Below are positions 10,630-22,400 of a DNA stretch of 45,733 nt, piece after piece. The notes under the pieces were generated by a model that had not been told where the DNA came from, made no database searches, and saw only the letters and a program-made list of their open reading frames with translations. The stretch lies in contig NW_002060977.1 of the NCBI RefSeq assembly GCF_000150275.1, positions 5,235-50,967 of the forward strand, read 5' to 3'. Both the position numbers and the translations under genes were made by a program. Positions within the stretch are counted from its first letter, which is position 1; each line of letters starts with the position of its first letter. Source of the DNA: Trichoplax adhaerens. Lineage: Eukaryota > Placozoa > Uniplacotomia > Trichoplacea > Trichoplacidae.

Positions 10630-12565
10630 CAGATATAGCTACAATATTAATGAGATGAAATGTTTATCATCAATAATCTTATGGAAATGGAATAAATTTT
10701 CGCCGAGATAAATTGAATACGATTGATGACGAAAATGGATTAAAATAATCACCCTGAAGATCAGTTGCAAGTTCATTAACAAACAAAACGAGTTTTTCTC
10801 AACTGCTTTCATATATTTTTTTAATGGTGCTGTTTTTAAAACAGGTCATGTTTATACTAATGTAGCTATAATGCCGTCATTTATTTTTGTTAATCAACTT
10901 TTACATATAACTGCAATTTTTTTTAGTGCTTTACTCAGTTGCACTGTAAAAGGAAACTATAAAGATATCACCAAATTCATACTAAGTTTGGAATAGAAAA
11001 GTCGTAAATGATAAAATAAAGGGGAAGATTTTGTAAAATTACGCAGATATTTGATATATACTGTAGTGCCTCGTAAATTTTAAGATTCCTTCAGTATTAA
11101 CTAGCTAGGTAATATTCTAGTTATAAGTCTTAAGTACTGTAGAAAGTAAAAGTAATCTGTATGATGATTCTACAGTTCTAACTATCAGGATAATTATCCA
11201 GTTTATCTTGACCGGGTATCGTTTCCGGGTTCGATTGATTTTCAAGTAAGGAATTGCTATATAGAGAGTAGAGACTGCTAGATATATGATTTGTATGGAA
11301 TTGCGATTGATTGAAAATTGGCTAACTCTGATTTTCCGGTTTATCTCGGCCACTTTCGACTGTACTTATAAGGGAGGAAAAGTGACTTACAATGGACCTC
11401 ACAGAAAGTGATTTGCATAGTGGTTTAATAAACCTTTTGAATTTGAAGGCTTTATCTATATCGGCTATTCTTATTATGAGATAAGGTAGTGTTTTGCTAA
11501 TTCTAGCAAAATGATCAAGTATAAGTGAAGTGAAGTAAGAGAGATCTTACATTCACTTTATAGTATCATCAGAAACGACGTAAATTGATGAATTCCTCCT
11601 GAACAAGAACAGCTTTTATTATTTGGAGAAAGTAAGACAAATATGATGGAGGAATTACTTTACAATTCGGAGTAGTCCATTTGAAAGAAGAAAGACTTTA
11701 TGTATTAGTATCATCATTATAAATTAAATATCTAATTTCTATCTAAAGCCACGTAATATTGTTTGATCATGCTAATGCACTTTTATTAATAAGTATCGTA
11801 TAATGACTTCGCTAATTATTACTCTCTTACAATTTTAGTAGATAGAGCAGCACTAACATAGTTTTTAAAATGAGGACCGAAATAATATATTTTTTTTCTA
11901 AACCGCCTGCAGAATTTTGGTATTTTTTTGAAGCTACTGATATCAATATTTTGAGCCTCTCAAATAAATAATAGACACTATGTTGATCCTAGAATATGAA
12001 GTGAAGTACTGACAGAGGTGTTTAATATGAAATAATTCTTGGATCGAAGCAAGTCTTCAACAATGACATTAAATTGTTACATTAGCAGTACTGGAAGTTA
12101 TTACAATATTGTTCAATCAGCTTATTTTATATGCATAAATTTCATAATTTTGCCCTACCTGTAGTTTAAATATCTTTTAATAGCCATTAAAGTAATGATA
12201 TCTGTGCAAAGTAAGGTTAAAAGTGATTAGATGATATTTTTAATTCTTTAGTACTTTACTCTACCGATTAAAAGATAGAAAAAATTCTAGATTTTTCCTT
12301 TAATATTCTACTGTTATTACACGTGTTAGTTATCATATATCATAGCATAGAGTACGTCGTCATTACAGTATCAATGTTTTCGAAACACTTTATTTTCTCA
12401 TATGTCATTGGATACTTTTAGACTTAGAATACGTTAAGGTTAAAATTTTGCATAGCTAGAAAATGACTCTAATTTAAGATTTCACGATTTTATTTAAAGT
12501 GATCTAAATAATTAGCACTAATCGAAATTTTGTTGCAATCTATTCTATCTATATCTATGTCTGAA
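10630..12565. other. Noncoding stretch with one dispersed repeat
   Basis: No gene recognised. About 11070-11160 resembles 36752-36845 (shared core TAAATTTTAAGATT and TTCAGTATTAA), so it is a dispersed repeat fragment. Confidence 0.45.
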
Positions 12566-13004
12566 TGTCACGGTACGAACTACCGTGAAGAAATAGATAT
12601 CTAAATTTGGTTAATATAATATAGTAGTGATATTATATTACAACTAGTTACTTACAATAGGAATTACTCTAATTGTAAATGTATTTCAGTAAATTTAATG
12701 CTGTGCTGTAATGTGCACTGAAATGATTCTGTGAATGGACACATTGTAGTCCGACTGTGAAGAATTGGTTAGGTAGATGTTCTCACCTAAGTATGTTTAT
12801 AAGATAACTCGTGAATGTTAGCTGCTGTAGAAGGGTATATAAGCCCTCAGATAGTTGAATAAAGTAGTTCTCAATTGTCTAGTTGAGTTTAACGTAGAAT
12901 CAAAGGCGTCTAAATTCTTGTGAGTAGGGATACTGAATCCCGGAGACTATAGTAATTTAGAGATTTGTTTTACGTTATCCTTGTCACGAAGCCGGTTTGT
13001 GATA
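12566..13004 (+). mobile_element. Solo LTR with 5-bp target duplication CTGAA
   Basis: It begins TGTCACGGTA, ends TTTGTGATA, and CTGAA flanks both sides (12561-12565, 13005-13009). A TATATAAG box lies at 12836 and AATAAA at 12858, spaced as in an LTR promoter and poly(A) signal. The 5' hairpin is CACGGTA/TACCGTG. Relatives: 44103 (direct) and 20540 (reverse). Confidence 0.88.
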
Positions 13005-16004
13005 CTGAAATAATAAGCAATAAGTTCTTTAAAACTTTTTAGCGTTAATCAATTTTCATTGCTACCCTAACTTAGAAGATGAATAACAGAAAATTTGTTT
13101 AGAGTAGTAGACAAATCTGTTCGATATACTTTTAACCAAATTGTATTATTCGCAATTGAGATCATTAGCATATCATAATTAGTGGTTGGATATAAACAAA
13201 ATATAATGATGGGCACTATCGAATCATTGCTCCTGATGGTTTAGCCTGAATCATTTATGTGTAAGACCAATTATTAAAAGTGCTATCGATTTAGTTAAGC
13301 TCTTGTTATCTGCAACATATTTTAAACATACTTTCATAAACACAGTCCACATTAAGTCCAGGTAGGTTGATTAATAACCGTGATAGATTTTAATGAAGCA
13401 AAATAGTAACTGGACATTTATTATCCCATTTCCCCCGTAAAAATTTCTAAATAAGTAAGAGAAAAAGAGATGGACAATTTGTCCGTTTAAGGTGATTATA
13501 CTATAATTTATACCGTTCCCTCACAGTTATACAATTATTATATGTTCATACTGTACAGGATTTTTTACTGAAGCACAGTTTTACCAAATTGGGTACAGGC
13601 ATTAATGCTCGTATGTATGTGGTTCATTAACATTTTGAAAATTTTGAAAAAGTCGTCGACAATTATTACTCGATTACGATCAGTGTAAAAGATTATTGAC
13701 AAATCATAAACTTTCTCTTCTTGTATATAAATTGTAATAAATTCTAACAAATTCTAAAAATAGTTGAAACTTTTAACGAAAATACATAATGCTAACAAAA
13801 ACGCTATTTAGAATGTTTGAAAATAAAATTCTATTCTAATTTGACTGTGCAACAAAGATTACAACAGTCAAGGCTAATTACTTTTTATCCACTTTCTTTT
13901 TAAGATTTTGAAGGTATAAAAGACTTTATGTCTTAATTGAAGAAGTTAAAATCGGAAGTATTATTTTACCTTATTCTAAGAAATCGTATTTGCTTCATGC
14001 TATCAATACGATGAAAACGTATTTTCGACAAAATATTGCCCATTAAACCATGACTGCCGTGATCTAATTAATTATTAATGGCATCATTTGAAGTAAAGAC
14101 TGAATCTCATTAAGCTTTTCTACGTAACAAATCATAATAATAATGCAAGTAAGCACATCCAGTAAATGAAAGAATAGATGAATAATATCTCTGCGGTATC
14201 GTAGAATACTTCTATTTAGTAGCAACTAAAATTTCTTGCAGGGTATATAAACTAAGGTCAGGTAAGTGGCATAAATCTATAAATTAGTCGATAATTGGTG
14301 CCCAGTATCAGTTGTTATTTTAACCAACTCAATAATTAAAACAGATCATTTTTTGATGATAACTTAATTAATGACTATTGTGCCTTTATTGTACGAAATA
14401 TTAAGAAAATTTTTCACAATTCTTGCAAATTAGCACATAGAATAAAATCTTTTCGACATAATTTTAATATGCAGTCTAGAAAAGAAGTAATTTATTAAAT
14501 AGTTTACTACTCCAAGACTAGTTAATTTATAAATTGATTACATCTATCGTAAATTATCCTTAGGTAGTATGTAATGGCTTTACCCATTCTATGAATTCGA
14601 TAATAAGAAACGTCTATTTTGCTTACAGAAAAAAATTTATTTCTGACAATGATTGCCCTTCCTGTCTAATTAATTAATGGTATTTTGTTTTATTTCTTGA
14701 TCTTTAGTCGCACCGTTGATAAAAATATGGTAAAGTAATATTAAGATAAGGTTCGTCGAACTTGATTTAATCCAAAACTGTTCAATATTTTAGCAGATAT
14801 TGAGAAACAATTTTAATTAAAATCATATGGAATTTGCTTTTCTATGAGCAATATTGAACCTTAACAAAGGCAGCCTTCCGTCTTACATTTAAGGCATGGC
14901 CCTTCAATCAATTGTCTTTTGATGTATAACATTAAAATTAAAGTCATATTAACGCTAGATATCGATACTCATTAATAAAATTTTCATTATTTTAAGAGTT
15001 GCAAGACAAATTTAACGCTATATGAAACTTTCCAACCAGGTAAAAATTTAATTCTCGTTCTCTCCTTCTTTGATGGGTGTATGCTGCTAAAAGCATTCTT
15101 TTCATTTCGTTAATATTGTAAAATTAGCGAAGGCGAAATTATTGTTAGAGTGGGAATAGAATCTTACAATAGCTACTATAGTACTGTAGAAACTAATTTC
15201 AATTATTCATTCCTCTCTGTCATAGCTAATTTTAACTAGCAGGTTCAACTTTATTTTACTGATCTTGATGAACTAGTAAATCACAACAGATTGATCTACA
15301 GATATTGGATAGGGCTTACATAAAAAAGCTAATTTTCTTTCTTATTAACTTAATATCAGTTATCACTCATTTAATGCTTTATAGGTAAGGTAGGCTATAA
15401 ATAAAGTATTAATAAGTGCTATGTATTGACCTGATGAAGTTGCAGTGATCGCCTTGGTGTTAATTGAAAAGTTATTTTTTAATTCACATTTAATAGTAAA
15501 GCTATTGATCTCACGTTAACCTCGAAAAGGTAATGTATGAAAAGCTCTTGATTTATTATTAGATATCGAATAACTAATGAGTTCATTTCAATAGCTTCTT
15601 GTCTTCGTTATTACCTGCACTAGACAACGATTTCTGTCAATAAGTAATTAAAATAAATAATACATGAAACTAGATAATTTGTGATCTATAAGTGGTGTCT
15701 TAATTGTTTATTACAGACTTTCTTCGAATTACGATAAAGAATCAAAATACATTTCATTATTTGATAGGAGCACCAGGAACCATTGAATTTTATTGGAAAA
15801 TTTAAGTGGATAACATTTTCATCAACTTTAGAAGTAGCGCAATAGAAGAAATGGTGTTTAAGCAATGCATGATCATACAGCTATTCAGAAAACTTCTCCT
15901 AATTTTCATGCTTCTACATTGCTTAGGTTAGTCTTGAATTTATTGGCATGTAAAATATTATACAGCGTGCATGGAACTATTGTGAGGTCTTTCGTTAGTC
16001 ATAT
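13005..16004. other. Noncoding stretch, nothing recognised
   Basis: AT-rich sequence without coding exons, RNA genes or clear repeats that I could see on either strand. Confidence 0.45.
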
Positions 16005-16405
16005 TTAATGAAAGATTAGTTTTTAATTCTGCAAACGCTATCTATAACAAGCGTACTATAAATGTAGATTACCGCAATCTCAGCACAATCACGTTATTTG
16101 TAGCCTAAAAGAATATAAATCTAACGAATCAATTAGTTTCAATCTAAACAAGTAACATATTATACTTATACGTTTTTAGAGCTATCAGGAGGTTTTAGTT
16201 TGTCATGTTAGATCAAAGATTTAATATTTCCATTCTGCAAACGCTATCAATAACAAGCATACTATACATATCGATTTTATCAATATCAGCAGAATTATAT
16301 TCTTTATGACCTAAAAGAGTATTAATCTAAGTAATCAGCAAGTTTAAGAACTTTTTCTTACTGTAATCTAAGCGAGTAACAAATTAAATATTCGTATTTC
16401 AAAAT
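16005..16405 (+). repeat. Imperfect tandem duplication of ~200 bp
   Basis: Two diverged copies share TTCTGCAAACGCTATC (16027 and 16234), CCTAAAAGA with following ATTAATCTAA-like text, and AAGTAAC/GAGTAAC near their ends. No frame runs through them. Confidence 0.7.
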
Positions 16406-18621
16406 AATCTCGAATCAATTTTCTTCTCAAATAAACTCGACATTACATATTACGCTATTTCAGTATCAATGATATAAATTAATGAGAAGTATCTTGATTT
16501 AAATTAGTTTTAGATAGTTGTTTATAATAGCAAAAATACAATATTTCCGTAACCATGAAACAAGGCTTGAACTTCTCACAATACCGGTAATTTAGCTCAC
16601 GAATTGAATTGGACTCACTAAATCTTAGACACCTTCGCAGCTTTTTTTCGCCCTAATTTTATTTATTCATGAAGTATGAAGATAAATTTTTTCTACTCAG
16701 TTATTATGCATCAGATAAAATCGAAACCTGCGTCAGAGAGTGATATTATAGTTTAGTATATCTTAATATTATTTAAGCAAATGGGTTAGATAGCCTACTA
16801 GTTGAGCCACATTGACGCACATTTAAATTTATATGACCTGCACTTTGATTTCAAAATCGAGTAGATGCTGGTGTCTGTAGCAACCGATGTTACCATCATT
16901 AAATGGATCTTATATCTATGATTGCTCGTCAAACGGTCTTCTTAAATTTTTGCAGCAAAGAAAAATGAAGGAGATGATTTGTAATTATAGTTAAGTAATT
17001 AATTAGCGAAACAATTGGGCTAAGTAAAATCACTACTAACAAAAATCGAAATCCTTTGTCATGATTGATGATATTCGACTAAAAGATGATTCGCATACAA
17101 AAAATTCAATTTCGAAATTGGGAAAATCATATTAGAAGAACAATCTCTACTTTTAATGAGTGCATTTTAGTTAAATTATGTAATATCAAATTTATCTTTT
17201 CGTTAATGCATTTCAGCTATAAACACGATAATACACCAAGAAAAAGAGGCAGATAAAAAAATTGCACTTTTCCAAGAAACTCATTTTTGCTTGCTAAATT
17301 ATACTCTTGGCAACTATTTTACCCAGCGAACGTAATTTAATTTTCACTAGAATCTATTCATTTGAGTCTATTTAGAATTTAAAATGCTTTAACTACAGTG
17401 AGTTAGAACGGTTTTAAGCCATTAAACACCGCTAATTAGTCAACATACAAGAATATAGAATCCCAGTAAGCTGAAAACTCTTACCTGCAGTTTGGTAAAA
17501 TATCCTGCTTTGCCTGTGTTCTCAGCTGTAGGGTCTCTTAAATTACACTTAAATCGCTATTAGCAATCAAATTCTAATAGTAATGACTCAATAAATCTCA
17601 TAATGCGAATTCATGTGCTCCAGGAGCGATTAAAAATACAGGAATGTCTACATAGCAAAGTGTTGCGTGCTTTCATAACCACACTTAACTAAAACGCTAG
17701 ATAATATACTCTAAAGCGTAGATATTTAACAAAATCTAAGGCTAGAAATGCAATTTTCAAAAATTAGTAACTCATTCGAAGGCTGATACTTTCAAAACTG
17801 AATTATCTAATATGCAATAATTTAACAAATCAGCGGGAAAACTTACAAAAGCTGGACAGATCCTATGTTACTGGAGCCTAGCGTATTAAATTACGTCTAT
17901 TTGTTGTTATTCATAGATGCCATTGCCTTGATATGAAGATATCCAACTAAAATTTTTATAGCATAAGAAATGTCTTGAAAACTGATAAATTCGTCCTGTA
18001 GTGTACAAATTTATTGCAGTAAAATAGCTTAAGACCAATTTTTTGAGATTTCACACGAACAGTTCAATTATTCAGCTACATTATAAGATTATATTTGTAG
18101 TTATTTCTAGGCGATATTCACAGTATGTTATGTACTCTTTTCTGTGGAGGTACTTATAAGTTGGTATCCAATTGCATAGAAATCGTAGGTTTTATTGTAG
18201 ATGGTTTTAAACAGTTTTAAGTTAAGGATACGTGGTCCTGGATAATTTAGTTGATAAGCCAGTTTATGTAATAAGGGGAAATTTTACTAGAAACTAAAGT
18301 GCTATAGTTATGTTTTGGGACACCTTATCGCATATAGTTTAAATAAGTTACTACACAGTATTATTCGCATATACTACTACATAAAATCTATAAATTAATT
18401 TTTCACGTAAGCATAAGTTTTAATATCATTCAATACGACGTGAATTTGTATATGCAATCGGTTCAAAATCGTTAATTTACGTACAGACAATTTGGGACTT
18501 GTTAAGGTACATTTAGGAGCGACAAGTAAAAAATAGAATTTATCTGACCTTCTTTAATTTAGATAAATTGCAGTCAGATTAAGACGCTCTTGTGATGCTG
18601 GACTTAAAATTTCTTACCTGC
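16406..18621. other. Noncoding stretch upstream of receptor B
   Basis: No coding exon was recognised. This is where a 5' exon of receptor B could hide, but no ATG-signal peptide plus donor was convincing. Confidence 0.4.
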
Positions 18622-19172
18622 TGTAATGTAACTTAGTATTATGATTGTAGACTGTTAGCCATGTGTAGTATAATGTACGGTAGATATTTATCCTAAGAGA
18701 TATTTGGTAGCTGTACCTATAGACTGTAGTGGTAGAGACGCTATGCTAGAGTACAGATGACTATATACAGTAAGCTGTTGAGTTACTAATAAGGCTATAG
18801 GTAAAATAAAACTATAAATCATATATTAAGATATGGTTAATTCATTGTACTTTGGCTGGTGTGAATAATGTCTACGTAAGTACTGTAGTCGTATCCATAT
18901 TGGATCAATGATGGTCCGCAGTAGAATAGTCTTACTAAGAATAATTTAACTATGTGTAAAACAAGGTAAAAGGTTGCCATGCGGATTGTAGCTGCGAATG
19001 CTACGGAAAGTATAAAAGCATGCAACTTTAGATTATTCTGTTAGTTCATTCTAGGAGTCTTTAGTAGTAGTATTCGGCTAAAGTAGAGCCGTGTGTAGTT
19101 AATCTTTGTATAAAATTCAATAAAGCCCTTATTTTTCTAAAATTTGGAATTTCTTGATTGGTATATATCACA
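18622..19172 (+). mobile_element. Solo LTR with 5-bp target duplication CCTGC, directly 5' of receptor B
   Basis: It begins TGTAATG, ends TATATCACA, and CCTGC flanks both ends (18617-18621, 19173-19177). A TATAAAAG box near 19012 and AATAAA near 19120 give the LTR promoter/poly(A) order on the + strand. It ends 97 bp before the LRRNT exon. Confidence 0.85.
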
Positions 19173-19268
19173 CCTGCAAAAATATGAATTTAGATAGGAT
19201 GTAACAATCATAATATTTATTGTGTAATAAAAATAAGCTGAAAATTTCTTGTCGTATGCTCAAAATTA

Positions 19269-19495
19269 GGAGGACAGAACTGGAGACAAACTATATTAGG
19301 TGTCAAAACTTCATTTCATTCACATTTTAAGCAACCACAAACTTGGGAAAATCCAAGCTGGTGTCCAACTAGTTGTAGTTGTAGTTCAAAAATGGATCTC
19401 TACTATTACGAACAAGAGTTAAACCTTACTTGCGTTGGTAAAAATTGGTCTGAAGTCATGTCTTCTAGACTTGAATATTCGAAAATTACAAATTT
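19269..19495 (+). CDS. Receptor B LRRNT cap exon
   Basis: The open frame contains CPTSCSC, then LNLTCVGKNWSEV, matching the CPxxCxC...C spacing of an N-terminal LRR cap, followed by SRLEYSKITNL. The end at 19495 (donor gttagt) is phase 2 like all later exons. The start is uncertain: acceptors ttag before 19269 or attag before 19299 are both possible, with an in-frame TGA at 19239-19241 as the upstream limit. No in-frame ATG precedes the Cys cluster, so a signal-peptide exon must lie further 5'. Confidence 0.78.
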
Positions 19496-22400
19496 GTTAG
19501 TTATAAATCTTTGTCATTTTTTGATAATGAAGGATGATCTCTTCATGATAAACTAATGGTCTTTAATGATATTATCTACCTTATTATTTTTATTTATTGA
19601 ATTTAGGGTCTTGAGTCAGGCAAACTTCTACAATGTGACTGAAGATAAATTTCTCAAATTTACAAATCTTGTCTCTCTGTAAGTAATCTTTATAAAACCC
19701 TCCCTACGTAAATTTCGTAAAGGTCGGCATTGTTCCAATAGGAATATAAAATACTCTTATATGGATAGGATCATATTCCAGTTATATGCATCTTCATATA
19801 CTCATCATCAGCCATGTTTTATCTTGCTAAACTGTTTCTAAACGATTTCGACGGTGCATACAGTGACATTGGAAAAACTAATACGGAACATATTGCATCA
19901 ACGGCGTTTTCCAATATGAAAAAATTGAGGCACTTGTGAGCTTAAAATATCGATTTCTTCTATTTTCTACACAATATTTTGATACTTATTTCAGATATAT
20001 TGTATGATAATGAGGATATGAATAGTTTAATTTTCTCTCGTAATCAAGCTTTAAATGTAATCATATCTACAGGTATGTGAAATATAATCATTTACTGAGC
20101 TGGGGCGAGGCTTTCGATAATATAGAAAACTTACAATATCTGTAGGTAGAACAATTGTTATTGATATAATACCATGAGAAGTCTTTGAGTCCGATAATTA
20201 GCTCCCATGATTTCATCGATACCGCAATCATTAAACAACTTATAATCTTTAGGGATATATCTTACAATCCTGGAATTCAATTGAAAGAAATATTTACAAA
20301 GCCACATCATTTGAATACTCTGTAAGCCTTCTTGAAATACTAAGTCGTGATTACTGATCTATGTGAGACTAATAATGTCGAAACGCAATCAATTTCTACA
20401 GCGTGAGTAAAGATATAAGTTTGCGTGAAATTTCTTCCAAGACTTTCTTGAACATTCGAAATCTGCAATTTCTGTAAGTTATAAATCTCGACTTTTTGTC
20501 TACGTAATTACTATAATTATTTTGCAACTGCTATATTATTGTCACAAATCAGCTTCGCGACAACGATAACGTAAAACAAATCTTTAAATTACTATAGTCT
20601 TTGGGATTCAGTATCCCTTAAGTACCTCACAAGAATTTAGACGCTTTTTCTTCTAAGTAGCTATGGAACTCTTCTTCTATTTAACCATCTACCGAGCTTA
20701 AATATCCTTCGGCAGCTGCTATCATGTATGAGTCATTACAGTTCATGAAATTTAGTTCATATAGGATAGCTAAATTAATACAGAAATTATTCATAATCTT
20801 AGACATGTGCTGAAGGATTCTAGATAATTAGATTACTTTATGTCCATACACAGAATTATTTATAGTATCGTCTTTAATTTGAATATCTTCTGGATATTCA
20901 TCACTAGCGTTACAAGACATAACACTATAATCAGTTAACATTAGTTACCATATGAGAACTCTTACTAAAGAACAGCATAATTTACTGTAACAAAATAGTA
21001 GTTACCGTAGTTCTTACAGTAACTTATTATTAGTTATCTCCATATATATGTTAACCACTAAATTTAGTTATTTACTCTTGACGGTAGTTATTACTATTGA
21101 TACTATATATTTTTACTTTAAAAAGGCTATCTTTGGCTAATTTAAACATTAAAAAATTAGACGTTACGATAATTTCGCAATTTTTATTGAATATTTAGGG
21201 ATATCTCTGGTAATCTTATTGAAAAAATCAATTACACTACATTTGAGGGTCTTAAAAATTTGACTTATTTGTAAGACATCTATTCGGTTTAATTTTTATC
21301 CATTTAAAAGCACATAAAATATAAAATCAAATTTCAATAAATAAAGTTAGAATTAGTTAATTTTATAACTTTTATTGAACTATCTAATTGGCACGAATTC
21401 AATTAAATATTTCAATAGCAATTCAGGAAATAATGGTATTAAATCAATTCGATAGCCAATTTTATTAACTATGATATTTCATATCATAAGGTCTTTGTCT
21501 TACAACGAAATACAGGTGATCAGCAATAAATCATTCCACCGAATGAAAAGTTTACAAACTCTGTAAGTTACTCATCAAACATAAAATATACACACTTAAA
21601 TTAGTCAAGGAATTTAAATTATTCCATTATCAGTGACATAATAGAAGAAGAAAGCAATATTATATTTTTACATTCTGAACCTGAATATCGTCAATGCTTT
21701 AATATTTTTTCTCAGTAACTTAAAAATGAATGAACTAACTGAATTAAGCAACTACGCCTTCGATGGATTGAAAAATTTGGAGTCATTGTAAGAGCCTCTC
21801 TAATTAGTAACGAATGCATCGATCAAAGTAGAATTTTCTATTTAAAACTTTAGCAATAGAAGTGCTTACTTGTAATATGATGAGCGGCCTTAAGGCAATA
21901 ATATTGAGTATACTTACTTACGGTATTACTATAGATACGTGGCTAAAAATCGGATTAAAACCATACAACCAGATGCATTCTCTTCATTATATAACGTATC
22001 ATTTATGTAAGTGCTGTGCATATGATTGAAATATAGCTAATATAAGTTACTTAATAATGTCATCGCTGTCCAATATTAAATTTAATGTACAGAAATTCTA
22101 ATAATATTAAGCTTAGAATGAGGATTATAGCTTATAAGAATATCTTACAGCTACTCAATTAATTTTACTAATGTTATTGCTTGGTTAGTGATTTATCTTT
22201 AAACAGGCTCAAAAATCTCTCTGATCGTACATTCTTAATTAACAAACAGCTCAAGAGACTGTAAGTAACCCCGAAAATTGTCATTTCGATGAAAAATGTT
22301 GAATACAGATGTAAGACTGTGTAATATTGTATTCTAAGTTGATGATATATTTAGTAATGTCTACCGTAGGTGTTGTGTTCAACATGTGATAGATATACTC

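Noticed and set aside
17480-17540. Minus-strand splice-like pair (acceptor ctacag, donor gtaaga) around a 42-nt stretch
   Set aside because: No neighbouring minus-strand exons or domain signal; probably chance.
18837-19025. Minus-strand hydrophobic 62-codon frame
   Set aside because: It lies inside the solo LTR at 18622-19172 on its antisense strand.
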